Shown: in pieces, positions 20,442-30,593 of the stretch
Position numbering within the stretch: the stretch's first letter is position 1
Layout: each line of letters starts with the position of its first letter
NCBI GenBank assembly: GCA_001247695.2
Contig: LGRX02003694.1
Location: 1 to 64,000, forward strand
DNA: 64,000 nt
Direction: 5' to 3'
DNA from: Cymbomonas tetramitiformis
Lineage: Eukaryota > Chlorophyta > Pyramimonadophyceae > Pyramimonadales > Pyramimonadaceae
Made by a program: the position numbers and the translations under genes
Notes under the pieces: model-generated
Database searches by the model: none
What the model was told of the DNA's origin: nothing
What the model saw: the letters and a program-made list of their open reading frames with translations, nothing else

Positions 20442-21365
20442 ATGGAAGTCCCAACCCTGCCTTCTAAGTACAAGGAAGGTTCGCATCGCGTGATCAGCCG
20501 AAAGAAAAACAGTAAGGGCGTTATCTGGAACCCGTTGCAGACGCATGTACCCTCGTTCGCCTCCCGGGATCCGGAAGCCCCCGTTGGAAACGCCCGCTGC
20601 GTTTACTTTCGGAAGGTTAAAGGTAGATGGGTTCGTTGCAAGAGAAAGCCGGCGTCAGGTTTTTTTTTCTGTATTGCTGATCACCACCAGGCAGCAACGC
20701 CGGTGATCGCATCAATACCGACGGGTGCCGACGCTTTCTGTCAACAGTGTGACTTGCTACAGAATTCGGATGACAGCGAGTATTACACAGAGTTGGGCAA
20801 CACTACGGCGTACGAAGTTGTCTTAAAGTGTTTCGCGGCGTCCACAGCTGCTGACCGCGAGGAAGCATTCGCATCTGTAGACGTAACAAGTTTAAGTGAG
20901 CTTGACTCCGAATGTCAAGAGTTTCTGACGAGTATGGAGGACAGTCGTGCCCAGTACAATTTACATTGTGAAGATCGGCAGCAGGCCGTGTCTACCCTTT
21001 TGAATAGTATGACTCTCACGAGCACTAGTGAGATCACTCCGACTCGCATTCCGCGGTCCCGCCAGACCTCGCGACAGAGCACGCCCCCTGTTACTTTTGC
21101 GGCTGGTTCACCTTTCCGATCGACTGTCAACAGTGACGATGAGGACGTGCCAGGGGTGGTTGCACGAAACCCCGAATTGACCCGCATTTCTGAACTGGAG
21201 TCGAAGTTAAAAGCGGCGACTGAAAAGATCGCTTGTCTCGAATTTGAACTGGAGTATAACAAAGTAGAGTCGCACAAGAAGTTAGCAGAAGTCACTGCTG
21301 AGCTGGCAAATGCGGAGTCTCGCATCGCGGAGTTACAAGAGGGGGAAGAATCCGCCTTTCAATAA
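20442..21365 (+). CDS. Hypothetical protein with C-terminal coiled coil
   Basis: Starting at ATG 20,442 (just after a CTACAG/TTTCAG acceptor-like stretch) the frame encodes 307 residues. There is a possible metal site with paired Cys and His residues (ARCVYFRKVKGRWVRCKRK ... FFFCIADHH). A Ser/Thr/Pro linker follows (TPTRIPRSRQTSRQSTPP), then a heptad-like Leu/Glu/Lys helix over the last 65 residues (ELESKLKAATEKIACLEFEL). Composition and layout would suit a structural or Gag-like first ORF of a transposon, but no family was recognised. AG acceptors at about 21,402 and 21,455 after the stop suggest further exons. Confidence 0.45.
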   Translation: MEVPTLPSKYKEGSHRVISRKKNSKGVIWNPLQTHVPSFASRDPEAPVGNARCVYFRKVKGRWVRCKRKPASGFFFCIADHHQAATPVIASIPTGADAFCQQCDLLQNSDDSEYYTELGNTTAYEVVLKCFAASTAADREEAFASVDVTSLSELDSECQEFLTSMEDSRAQYNLHCEDRQQAVSTLLNSMTLTSTSEITPTRIPRSRQTSRQSTPPVTFAAGSPFRSTVNSDDEDVPGVVARNPELTRISELESKLKAATEKIACLEFELEYNKVESHKKLAEVTAELANAESRIAELQEGEESAFQ

Positions 21366-21455
21366 TGTACACACTAACTCGCATGTCCTTTGTTTGTTTG
21401 CAGGTACTCCGGTACAAACTCCTCAAGTCTTTAACTTTTTGTTCTCGTTTCAGGT

Positions 21456-21707
21456 ATGGGCAAAAAACGTGCTGAAAAACTTACCCGTGAGGTCACCCCA
21501 CTGAGCGATGCGGAGTTACTCCGCGTTACAGAGGGCCGAATCACCCGGAGTAGCACGGCGAAGGAGGGTGATCTTAAACACAAGCATGCAAACATTCTGC
21601 TCGGTATGCCTTCTCACACAACTGCTATACAGTATAACAATTTACAGCACTTTGTGAATAAAACCAGCAACTACCGGAGTGTCGCATGTTACAACGACAC
21701 GGTTTAG
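21456..21707 (+). CDS. Short basic hypothetical protein or exon
   Basis: An 83-residue frame beginning MGKKRAEKLTREVTPL directly follows a strong acceptor (CTCGTTTCAG|GTATGGGC). It could be a downstream exon of the 20,442 gene read through alternative splicing, or a separate small ORF. No known domain was seen. The flanking noncoding 21,366-21,455 looks like intron sequence. Confidence 0.3.
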   Translation: MGKKRAEKLTREVTPLSDAELLRVTEGRITRSSTAKEGDLKHKHANILLGMPSHTTAIQYNNLQHFVNKTSNYRSVACYNDTV

Positions 21708-21869
21708 TTGTACACTCAGGCCCTCGATTGTGCGAATGCCACCAAGAACGCACTGGCCGTCCCGAGCTGTGCAGTCACAGTTACAAGGCAGCCGTAGAGG
21801 AAGACTTACAGACATTCGTAGCCTTAACGCCATGGATTAATTTGATATTTGTTATTAAGAGAACACTCC

Positions 21870-21975
21870 TTGGTAACTTGTTGTTTTCGAGTGCACGATC
21901 CTGCTTAACTTTTGCGAATTACTTGTTGTTTTCGAGTGCACGATCCTGCTTAACTTTTGCGAATTACTTGTTTGT
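21870..21975. repeat. 45-bp direct repeat, two copies
   Basis: TTGTTGTTTTCGAGTGCACG... through ...CTTTTGCGAATTACT is duplicated in tandem with no mismatch. The surrounding 21,708-22,075 holds no recognisable gene. Confidence 0.85.
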
Positions 21976-22075
21976 TTAGGGTTTTAGTGGCATGTAAAGG
22001 GGCATACCGCCCCCAGACCCGGTTATGCTTTTAGGGCCTTATTATAAAAGGGGTAATATTTTCCATTAAATACTT

Positions 22076-22757
22076 GAATAGTATTTTGTATCTATTTCAA
22101 TTCCAACAAATCTTCGATTATTATTGCTGCATATCTTGCCGGCCGTACCGATACCCATGAATGGGTCTAATATAACATCACCAGTGTTTGATTAAGTTTT
22201 TACTATCCACTCTAATATACCATATGGCTTCGCCGTCGGGTGCTTGCTTTTGTAATTTCCGTTCGCAATACTTATTACAGACTTCGGGAATCGTTTCCCA
22301 TCAGATATCGTATCGATTCTGGGACTGTTTCCAGTGTACAGCTCAGTGCGTCTGCCCGGGACACGTGTGTACGGTTTACCGTCAGTCATCTGTGGATTAT
22401 AAGTAGGCAACTTATCATAGACTACATACAACATCTCGTGACTGCGTAGTGGCATCTGATTGCAATGATAAAATCCAGAACTGACCGTTTTCTGCCACAC
22501 GATATCATATCTGAACATGTTTCATTGCTGGATATTAACTTATGTCCGAACCGAGTTGTACAAAAGAATGCATATGCAGTGCGTGGTTTACCGACCCGTT
22601 TCAGCTGACTCCATAACTTATCTAAATTGACAATCTGCTTATCGAACTTGCATGCAGTTTGGTTGTAAGGTAAATCTAAGATAGCTAAGTCAACAGAGTG
22701 TGCTTCGATGTTCGGTAAGATGTCAAAACAATCTGCATTAAATATCTGCGTCGCCAT
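22076..22757 (-). pseudogene. Adenine-specific DNA methyltransferase (N6/N4 class), broken
   Basis: From ATG 22,757 the protein starts FNADCFDILPNI and has the catalytic motif as DLPYNQT (normally DPPY). The frame shifts by one base near 22,520 and continues with RYDIVWQKT and SKHPTAKP, characteristic of restriction-type adenine methyltransferases. After one in-frame TAA (about 22,193) the SAM-binding motif appears (VILDPFMGIGTAGK), then FVGIEID, ending at the stop at 22,076. The order, catalytic motif first and SAM motif last, is that of the beta class. Total length is about 225 residues, near the family's usual size. It is divergent from the integrase gene across a 173-base spacer holding two hairpins. 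One shift plus one stop indicate a pseudogene. Confidence 0.75.
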
Positions 22758-22780
22758 TAAAGTACTCGAAGAAAATAAAC

Positions 22781-22894
22781 GTTCCGAAACGAGGATTATA
22801 TATAGAATAATATAATCTTACTTTGGAACAACGGCAAAATCAAAAGTTCCGAAACGAGGATTATATATAGGGTAATATAATCTTACTTTGGAAC
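22781..22894. repeat. AT-rich hairpin repeat, copies 1-2 (between divergent genes)
   Basis: Two copies of GTTCCGAAACGAGGATTATA ... ATATAATCTTACTTTGGAAC (22,781-22,829 and 22,846-22,894) can each fold with GTTCC/GGAAC and GATTATAT/ATATAATC arms. They lie between the start codons of the methyltransferase and integrase genes, so a promoter or replication role is possible. Confidence 0.8.
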
Positions 22895-22930
22895 ATTTAT
22901 GGTATACTATATGTAACACTATTATATAGT

Positions 22931-24244
22931 ATGACAAGTAAACCAATATCTGAGAGTAGACTTCAAGAGTTATTTTTAGACCCAAAGTTTGGTCAATCTA
23001 GTGCCAATGCATTTACCAAGAAGCTAAAAGCACAAGGTTACCAGGTCACAGAATCTCAGGTCAAGGCTGCTATTTCCAAGACTGAGACATCACAAGTTTT
23101 ATCACAGCCTAAAAGGGTAAATCGTAAGAATTACTTCCCGACGTATGGGCCTGTCAATAAGGTCTCTATACAAGCCGATTTGGCTTTTATACCGAAAGAT
23201 AAGTCGGTGAACAAAGGATGTGCCGTTATTCTGACTGCGGTTAACGTTAATACTAACAAAGCGTATGCAATCGCTTTGAAATCCAAAACCGTCCTAGATA
23301 AGAACAATAAAAGACAAGAGGATGTGAAGGGCATCGTTCCTGCCATGAGACGATTGATAAGCGAAATCAAAATGGACACTCTTAGTACAGACTTAGGCAG
23401 CGAGTTCACGAACAAACCAGTTCAAGCATTGTTGAAAGAGAAGGGTATCGAACATTACACGTCTCAAAAAGAGGACCGCACTCGTCAAGGGAAAATCGAG
23501 CGGTTTAACAAAACTTTGAAACGAAGATTTAATTTTAACGAGGCGAGAACCAGTAAAAATAATTGGGTTGACTATTTGGACTCAATCGTCGAGAACTATA
23601 ATGAAACGGTAAACCAAGGTAATATCAATGATACCCCTCCCGATGACATGAATAAGAATCGTGTTATTAGAAGTGTCTTGTTGAAACGCAATCAAACTGC
23701 CAAACTCTTACAGAAGTTAGACATTAAACCAGGCGATAGGGTGCGATTACGTGTGACTAAGAAGACGTTTGACAAAGAGAGCCAAACATGGTCTACGCAG
23801 GTGTATAAGGTCAGAAGTAGAAAGGGATTGTCTTTCGTAATAGAGGACGGCGACGGTGATACCTTAAGCCGACAATACAAGCCGCGATAACTGAAAGAGG
23901 TTCAAGGACCTGTTTCCAAACCATCCAAAGAGACCCGAGGTAGTAAGACCGATAGTGAAAGTAAACAGGCTGCAAAATCTGAGCGTGCGTTGAAGAAAGA
24001 GGGTATAGAAGGAAATACTGCTTCCAAGACATCTAGAAATTACGACAACTACGAGGTCAATGTGTTTATCAGCGACAAGAAATCCCCTAATTATCAAAAG
24101 ACATTGAAAGGTTACCTCAAGCTCAATCGGTCTGGGAAAAGCAAGCGTAAATATCAATTGATATTCTATGAGAAGTCTGAAGAGAATGAGTTTGTTGATA
24201 TTCCAGACCCGGAAATCAAGTTGTTGAAAAAAAGAAACCGTTAA
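22931..24244 (+). pseudogene. Retroviral-type (rve) integrase of polinton/virophage kind, one in-frame stop
   Basis: The frame encodes 319 residues to a TAA at 23,888-23,890 and continues in the same frame for 117 more codons. An N-terminal helix-turn-helix-like region is followed by the DDE core: Asp in QADLAF, Asp in STDLGSEF, and Glu in GKIERFNK 35 residues later, as in polinton and virophage integrases. A C-terminal SH3/chromo-like segment (PGDRVRLRVTKKTF ... YKVRSRKG) precedes the stop. The section beyond it (NYEVNVFISDKKSP) is basic and of unknown role. The stop probably arose by mutation. The downstream gene begins seven bases after the final stop. Confidence 0.8.
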
Positions 24245-24250
24245 TATATA

Positions 24251-24764
24251 ATGAGAACAATATTGACCGATGAGGTCGGAAGACGTAATTGTATGAAAAT
24301 GATGGGAATTGCCAATGGCTCAAGTTCCGACACTCTGTTCCGAGGATATGGTAAACTTGCTAAAAGCAACTACGTGATAATGATGCCTTCACAAAACAGT
24401 GCGGTATTCTATAACACTCTGAGAGATGCAGGGATAAATACCAATGCATTAGTGAGAGATATTCAGGACTATAGCAGTGGTATTAACACGACCATTCCAA
24501 ATGCTGCAATGACAATGACACAAGACGATATCAATAATCAAGCGTTGCAGCGTATTGCCAAAGCCGCTGAAGACCGAGACGCCATGGTCGCAGATGCATC
24601 CAAAGAACTAATACCAACCTAGAAGATTTCAAAACGTTCCATTAATTTTAGATGCAACAGGCGAAGTAGCATATGGAAGTGTAGATGTGTTGGATAACGC
24701 CCCACCATTGCTAGGCATTAATCATATAAAACAGCTAAAGCGATACCGTATAAAATTTAAATAG
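24251..24764 (+). pseudogene. Hypothetical protein of the virus-like element, frameshifted
   Basis: The first part (123 residues, MRTILTDEVGRRNCMKMMG...) ends at a TAG at 24,620-24,622. Ignoring the extra T at about 24,619 opens a second frame of about 48 codons (FQNVPLILDATGEVAYGSVD) ending at the TAG at 24,762-24,764. The joined product would be about 170 residues. The C-terminal stretch is well-formed coding sequence, which is why I read this as one broken gene. No family was recognised; its position between integrase and a virion-like protein is all that hints at a viral function. Confidence 0.5.
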
Positions 24765-24777
24765 GTATATATGATAT

Positions 24778-25606
24778 ATGTCAAGTTTTGGACAAAGTTT
24801 AGTTTGTAAGAATTTAACATGTGATACGATTAATGGTCAAACATACAATCCTACACAAACTTCAAAATGGACCGAAACAAATAATGTTTTGCAACCGGCA
24901 ACCGCTGGAGCAAGTGTAAAAATTTCCGGTTTAGAAGTAGATGGAAATGCAAGAATCAATGGTGGAATTGTCAACGTTGCACAATTAAGTTCCGAGACAA
25001 ATTTAGAATCACAAGGGTCAAAATCTGCTGATTCAACATTTATAGATTTGAATACATCACTGGTTGAATTATCAGAAGTTGATTCAGTGTATGCTTTGGA
25101 GTTTCTTAAACGACCTGTTATACCATCAAATGAATTTTTTTAGAATTAACATGTTAGGTGACATTATAGGAGCTCGAAACGTCGACTTAGAAAAATTGAC
25201 ATTGCCGGTACAGTTGTCTTACAAAGGTTGTGAAGTCATTACAGCTTTGACAAGTGGAGCTCCAGGTAATAGAATTGTGCAAATTCCCGCAGGAAAATTC
25301 ATTTGTTTCTTCGATTTGACATTTACTTCATCAGATATAGCTACTGGTGGAAAGATTCTGGACATAACATTTGATACATCAAACTTACCAATCACAGCTC
25401 CAGAAATCACAGGTAGAAAATATATAGTTTCTGTTACTCGGCCGCAAACGGAATATAACGAAAGTGATTCCAGGCTTGACGTATTAAACCAATTTACGTA
25501 TATAACTAAACCAGGTAACCAGTTTGCTTTACAATTAGTAGGTGACGCAGATATAGTAGGTATGAAAGCAAGCTTCATTGTGAAATTCATAGAAATGCAG
25601 CAGTAG
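24778..25606 (+). pseudogene. Probable virion structural protein (fibre/minor capsid-like), frameshifted
   Basis: The first 121 codons (SFGQSLVCKNLTCDTINGQT) run to a stop after a T7 run at about 25,133-25,139. One T fewer would continue the frame as NEFFRINMLGDIIGA into a second 150-codon stretch ending at 25,606. Openings of the type CDTINGQTYNPT..., followed by a Gly-rich beta-strand-like N-terminus and a beta-rich C-terminus, are common in tail, fibre and surface proteins of viruses. I therefore suggest a virion surface protein, but no specific family match can be claimed. A homopolymer frameshift like this could also be a sequencing error. Confidence 0.45.
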
Positions 25607-25629
25607 CGAAACAATCGAAGATAAGCAAC

Positions 25630-26345
25630 ACCGATGTGCCAAACGGGGGATTGATATTAGAGTATTATATCCTTACATTGGAACATTTGTACAGATGTGC
25701 CAAACCGAGGATTAATATTAGAGTATTATATCCTTACTTTGGAACACATAAGGTACAAATCGGCATCATGGGCAACACGGGTAACACGGGTAAAAGGTGG
25801 GGAAATAGGTCATTCTCATTATCTTATATATAGTCTATAATATGACCTAATGTGCCACCTTTTGATTTCGCTGTGATTCATTGCCCATCGCGGTTCTTCT
25901 ATAACTTGTCGCAGATTTGCAGAAATGTACAAATGTTCCAAACTAAGGATTAATACTATAGTAATATATCCTCACATCGGAACACACGACACATAAGAGC
26001 GGCAACACGGGCAACAATCTTCGATTGTTGCTTTTCTTCGATTGTTGCTTTTGAGTTGTCGCAGATTTCCAGAAAATTCTTGGCACATCCCAAGCACATT
26101 CCAGAAATTCTTGGCAGATTTCTAGAAATGTACAGATGTTCCAAACAGGGGATTAATACTATAGTAATATATCCTTACAATGGAACACACGCGACATATA
26201 AGAGCGGCAACACGGGCAACAATCTTCGATTGTTGCTTTTCTTCGATTGTTGCTTTTGAGTTGTCGCAGATTTCCAGAAAATTCTAATGTGCTAAACTGG
26301 AGATTAATACTATAGTAATATATCCTTACAATGGAACACATACAA
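25630..26345. repeat. AT-rich hairpin repeats, copies 3-7, with a 215-bp larger repeat
   Basis: Further copies of the motif (GAGGATTAATATTAGAGTAT, TATATCCTTAC, TTGGAACA) lie at about 25,633-25,683, 25,694-25,743, 25,933-25,983, 26,128-26,184 and 26,286-26,338. Copies 5 and 6 are embedded in a larger duplicated unit (AAGAGCGGCAACACGGGCAA, then CAATCTTCGATTGTTGCTTT) offset by 215 bases. No gene is present. Confidence 0.8.
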
Positions 26346-26488
26346 CAATCAATTGATATATGGTTGCGAGCTGGGGAGCGAGCAATGCAAGGCGGGCATG
26401 GGTGGTAGGTAAGGCGGTAATAGCATAGATTGTAGCCAGTCGCTGTGTCGACTTACGCAATGCTGCCGTAGATAACCGTAGGTACTCA

Positions 26489-26600
26489 CTACATAAGAGG
26501 CGTTCCGAAATACTGGGAAATCCTGGCAAATACATAAGCTACTTAAGAGATACAAGTGTATATAATAAGGATACTCCCCCACTACACGCCTCTTATGTAG
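26489..26600. repeat. 15-bp inverted repeat at the truncation point of gypsy copy 2
   Basis: CTACATAAGAGGCGT at about 26,489 is perfectly inverted (ACGCCTCTTATGTAG) at about 26,586, with 80 bases between. The right arm touches the point (about 26,601) where the gypsy RNase H coding sequence ends. On the minus strand the sequence after the break (TGTAGTGGGGGAGTATCC) looks like the start of an LTR, but no second LTR was found. Confidence 0.5.
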
Positions 26601-29523
26601 TCTCGTTCGCCGGTGTGATAGTTCTGCTCGGCGGCTGAGAACTGGCGGCTCTCGTACGCTATCACGCGCAGGCCAAGACCATCTCCATTGTCTTGCATCA
26701 GTACTCCCCCAAGGGCGATGCCGCTGGCATCCGTCTGCACCACGAAAGGTGCTGTACCGTCTGCGGCACCCTTGATGTTGGGTAAGGCGAGTACTGGTGC
26801 TGAGGTGAGGGCCTTCTTCAGCTCCTCAAAAGCCCACTGCTGCATGGGACCCCATTCCCAGGGTACAACTGACTTGGTCAGCCGGGTGAGGGGTTGGGCG
26901 ATCTCGGAGAAGCAGTGGATGAATCTGCGGTAGTACCCCGCCAGGCCCAGGAACTGCCTGACGTGGGTGACTGTCTCCAGCTCGGGCCAGTCCCTCACTG
27001 CAGCCACCTTGTCATGTTGGGGTCTGCAGCCATCCGCAGAGATGCAATGGCCAAGGAAGCGCAGGGATTTCTTCAGCAGTTGGCACTTGGACCTCTTCAG
27101 GAAGACGCCCTTCTCCCTGCACGTCAGGAGCAGCTGCTTGACGTGCTCGTAGTGCTCAGCGGCGGTGTTGCTGAAAACGACCACGTCGTCAATGAAGATA
27201 CGGACAAAAGGAAGATGACCCAGAGCCCGCTGCATCCGTCGCTGGTATTGAGACGGAGAGTTTTGCAGCCCTTGTGTCATGACCAACCACTCGTATGATC
27301 CCATCTGGGTGGTGAAGGCAGTCTTCTCGACATCTCCAGGGGCCATCGGGACCTGCCAGAAGCCATCCACTGCGTCGAATGAGGAGAAGAATTTAGCACC
27401 CTGCATCTCGTCGAACATCATCTGGATGTCCGGAAGGGGGTACTTGTCCTTCACTGTCTGGCGATTGAGGAGCCGGTAATCGATCACCAGTCGCAGCTCC
27501 TTGGGGTTCCCTGGCTTGGGGACCATCAGGCAGGGAGCTGCGTATGGGCTGGACGAGGGTCGGATATAGCCCTTGGACATCAAGGTCTCGACGCGCTCTC
27601 GAAGTTGGCGGAGTTCCTCTGCGGACTTCTTGTAGATGCGCTGGCAGGGCGGCCCCTTTTTGCTCAGTTCAGGGTCCAGGTTAATGTTGGCCTCGTCTTG
27701 AGGATCGTGCCTAAGACCATCGATGTTCGGCAGGGCAGTCGTCATCTCCTTCTCGTACTCCGAACCCCAGAAGTCTTGGAACTTGAGGGTCCACTCGGGG
27801 TCCACTTCCGCGTCTTCAGTGTCCGCAGCAGGTCTGGCGTCTTCAGTGTCGACAGCCGTCGCTGCGAAGGCAGAGGTCTTATCGCCTTGGGATTTCTCGG
27901 CCATCATGAGCCAGGCGGGTTGTATCCCCAGGTCATCGTTGCCACGCATCTTTTGCGTCTCCGCGTACACCAAGAACTTCTTCAGCTGGGCGGGGGTCAG
28001 GAACACTTCGTCCACCAATCCCGCACAAGCAGTACCTTTTGGAGACTTGTCTCCAGGTGCCTTCCCAGGAGAGCAACCTGTAATGGTGACGCGATCTCCA
28101 ATCTTACCGCCGCGGGACTTCCTGAGGAAGGACACAGAACCGTTTCCCTCATAACCCAGGGTTACGGGGGAGTGACTGCGCAGCCATCTTCCGCCGAGGA
28201 TAACGTCCACTTGTATGCCCAGAGGTAGAATTCGAAGGGCAAGGGCGTTCTCCGTGTAGGTGCCCGTGGTGATGTGCGTGTTAAACTTGGCGTACGCGGT
28301 GGCGCCTGTGATCTTTACAGATCCATCCGCTAAGGTGACTCGCATCTCGGAGCCAGCCCGTGTCGTGAGGCCGCATCGTTTAGCACTCTACTCCGAGATA
28401 AAGTTGTCAGAAGCTCCCGAGTCAATCAGCACCTTGACCGTGTGCCCTCTGAGGGTCGCATAGAACACCAGTAGCAGCGGTCCTTCTTCGTCATGCGCCG
28501 CTGCGAGAGTCCCCTCAATGTCGGTCTTTCACTGAACTCCCCCATCCGTGCGTATGCTTTTGCACTTGAGGTTGGGGAGAAGGTTGTCCGAGGCGTCGCG
28601 ACACTCCTTCGCCGTTTGCCTACACGCGGCGTAGAACTCTTCATCCAGCAAGTCGATGTCTCCGGTCGGGTGGCTGATGAGATCGTCTGCGCTCGCTGTC
28701 AGCAGGGCGCCCGTTGAAATGCATTCGCTCGGGGTGGGGCTGACATGAGTGGTATCGCTGGCGGTGGGGCTCACATGAGTGGTGCCGCTGGTGGTAGGGC
28801 TCACGTGGGTAGTGCTCGATGTATGGCTCACATGGGTTGTGCCACTTGCTGTGGGGCTCACGTGAGTAGTACCGCTCACTGTGGGGCTCACATGGGTAGT
28901 GGCGCTGTTGGCGAGACTGGTGTGGGGGGTCCCGCTGTGGCTGAGGGGGTCCTCGTCATTCTGCTGGGGGCTGCTGGTGGAGGGATCGAGGGCGAGTTGG
29001 TGGGAGCTCCGGTGGTTCCCTTCAGCCCTCGCCTCATGGGTCCCAGCTACCGCCATCTGCTGGGTGTAGCGGAGCGAATCGACCGAGGACTCCTCTTCCA
29101 TCGCCCCGGGGTCTTCAGCGATGGGGTGGCTGTCCAGACGGGGCAGCGCAAGAGCGCATCCTCTGCTTCGTGCGTCTTGACGGTGGTCATCTGCTGGGTG
29201 AAGCAGAGCGAACTGGAGGTAGAGGTCTCCTCTGCCACTTCGGGCGAAGATTGAGCGCGGTCGGGTGGATCTTCAAGGTTTCCTCCCGGGGTAGTCGGCG
29301 TGCCAGCGGCGTGGAGCGAAGAGGCCATCTCCGGAGTGGGCTCGACCAGCGGGGGCGAGGAAGGGGATGCTCCTAAAGGGCTGGGGCCCAGCTTCCTCAT
29401 CTTGTACTGGTGTACCGCGTGCAGACTGCACCAGGCGCCAGGCAGGCCCACGTCCCCTGCTGTCCCAGTCTCTCGTGCAGCACCAGCTGAGGTCAACTGC
29501 TGGCACCTGATGTCTTGACTCAA
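26601..29523 (-). pseudogene. Ty3/gypsy pol fragment (copy 2): protease, RT, start of RNase H
   Basis: The N-terminal linker has a tandem THVSPTxSGT repeat (28,730-28,920). The aspartic protease shows LIDSGASDNFISE followed at once by an in-frame TAG (about 28,391). The RT contains LRLVIDYRLLNRQTV, FSSFDAVDGFWQVPM and the catalytic FIDDVVVFS. RNase H begins (VIAYESRQFSAAEQNYHTGE) and is cut at about 26,601. The N-terminal part is spread over two frames (28,529-29,101 and 29,047-29,523), so there are also frameshifts. It is closely related to copy 1 at 33-56 kb, sharing the AWCSL..VHQY and VDEVFLT stretches, but lacks the integrase, methyltransferase and chromodomain. Confidence 0.85.
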
Positions 29524-29589
29524 CGTTCAATTCCTGATCCGATCTCATTTCTAATTCCGATTCGTCATTCTCGATTCAGATGTCACGTC

Positions 29590-29825
29590 GACGGACCGAC
29601 ACGATGACTGTCATACAGTACTGTCATACTACTGTACTGTCATACTAGCATAGTGTCATACTGTCATACTGTCATACCCCCGACATCTGATACTCGATTT
29701 CATTGTCTTTCTGATCCCGATGCGAATCCGGCCATTCCCCGAGGGTCTGACTAAGTGCCACGATGACCACCCCACAGTACTGTCATACTACTATAGTGTC
29801 ATACTGTCATACCCCGGACATCTGG
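29590..29825. repeat. TGTCATACT minisatellite, two blocks
   Basis: CTGTCATACTACTGTACTGT and related TGTCATACTG units fill 29,606-29,682 and 29,775-29,813, each followed by a CCCC(G)GACATCTGRTACTC segment. The whole section thus appears twice. No coding sequence was seen. Confidence 0.7.
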
Positions 29826-29863
29826 TACTCATTCTCATCGTGATTTCAAGCCCAATTTCACTG

Positions 29864-30586
29864 TCATCGTGTCAATCCCAGATTACTCCCGATGACACAC
29901 ACAGACGCATAGACATATCGACTCACGCTGTGCCTCCGGGCACACACGTCCAGTTCCTCATCGCGAACGTGCAGCGCCTCGACATCGTCCTCTCGGCCGA
30001 GCGGTATGGCGCTGTCCACTTCACCGGCCTGCGTGGCGAATGCGCGCGCCTGGTAGGACCTCCGGGGCCGCTTGCGCCGCTTGCGACCCCTACGGGCGTG
30101 GCGTCGGCTTTTTGCCCTCCTGAGGCTGGCTCTGCGCTGCAGATCATGGGATGACGGCGCGCCACGGCCCTGCCGCCTGTCCCGCTTGCTGGCGCGCTTG
30201 AAGCGGCTGTGGGGCTCGTTGTACTTCGGGTTGAGGACTATGAACCGCATTATGGCATTGGTATTGACCAAGCGGAAATGTGTCCACGCGTGTGCCGCCC
30301 CGGCTGCTGTTGCTGCTGCCACCATGCACCAGCTGGGCGCGCTCCTCCATGTTCCTGTCACTATGAGCTTGGACACCTCCATGAGCAGGTGTCCCACGCT
30401 GTTTGCCTGGACCGTCATGAGGATGGTCCATGCTGCTAACGCGCAGCCAAGCTGTACGCATACTCGCTGCACCCATGTGTGGGCAAGAAGCTGCAGTACC
30501 GCCTTGGCCTTCTGCTGAGCCCGCCGGTTGCGCCTTCCAGCGGACTTGGGCACTGGGCCCCAGGCCTGGATGAGTGCCCACTTCAT
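29864..30586 (-). CDS. Basic hypothetical protein with hydrophobic N-terminal half
   Basis: The 240-residue frame starts at ATG 30,586, eight bases after the preceding ORF's stop on the same strand. Two hydrophobic stretches (VCVQLGCALAAWTILMTVQ; SWCMVAAATAAGAAHAW) may span a membrane. The C-terminal half is strongly basic (RRAKSRRHARRGRKRRKRP). No family was recognised. Tight packing behind the 30,594-32,315 ORF suggests they belong to one transcription unit or one element. Confidence 0.4.
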   Translation of the reverse strand: MKWALIQAWGPVPKSAGRRNRRAQQKAKAVLQLLAHTWVQRVCVQLGCALAAWTILMTVQANSVGHLLMEVSKLIVTGTWRSAPSWCMVAAATAAGAAHAWTHFRLVNTNAIMRFIVLNPKYNEPHSRFKRASKRDRRQGRGAPSSHDLQRRASLRRAKSRRHARRGRKRRKRPRRSYQARAFATQAGEVDSAIPLGREDDVEALHVRDEELDVCARRHSVSRYVYASVCVIGSNLGLTR

Positions 30587-30593
30587 CCGGGCG

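Larger units (their letters stand above)
22050..26345. mobile_element. Remnant of a virophage/polinton-like integrated DNA element
   Basis: This AT-rich block differs sharply in composition from its GC-rich neighbours. It contains a D,D(35)E integrase, an adenine methyltransferase, a short unknown gene and a probable virion protein, a gene set seen in virophages and polinton-like viruses that infect or lodge in protists. No major capsid protein, packaging ATPase or DNA polymerase is visible, and each of the four genes carries at least one stop or frameshift. Seven copies of an AT-rich hairpin lie between and after the genes. No terminal inverted repeats were identified, so both ends are approximate. 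Confidence 0.65.

Noticed and set aside
26489..26600. Terminal inverted repeats of a MITE
   Set aside because: The 15-bp arms are perfect, but no target duplication is seen and one arm adjoins a gypsy break, so the nature is unclear.
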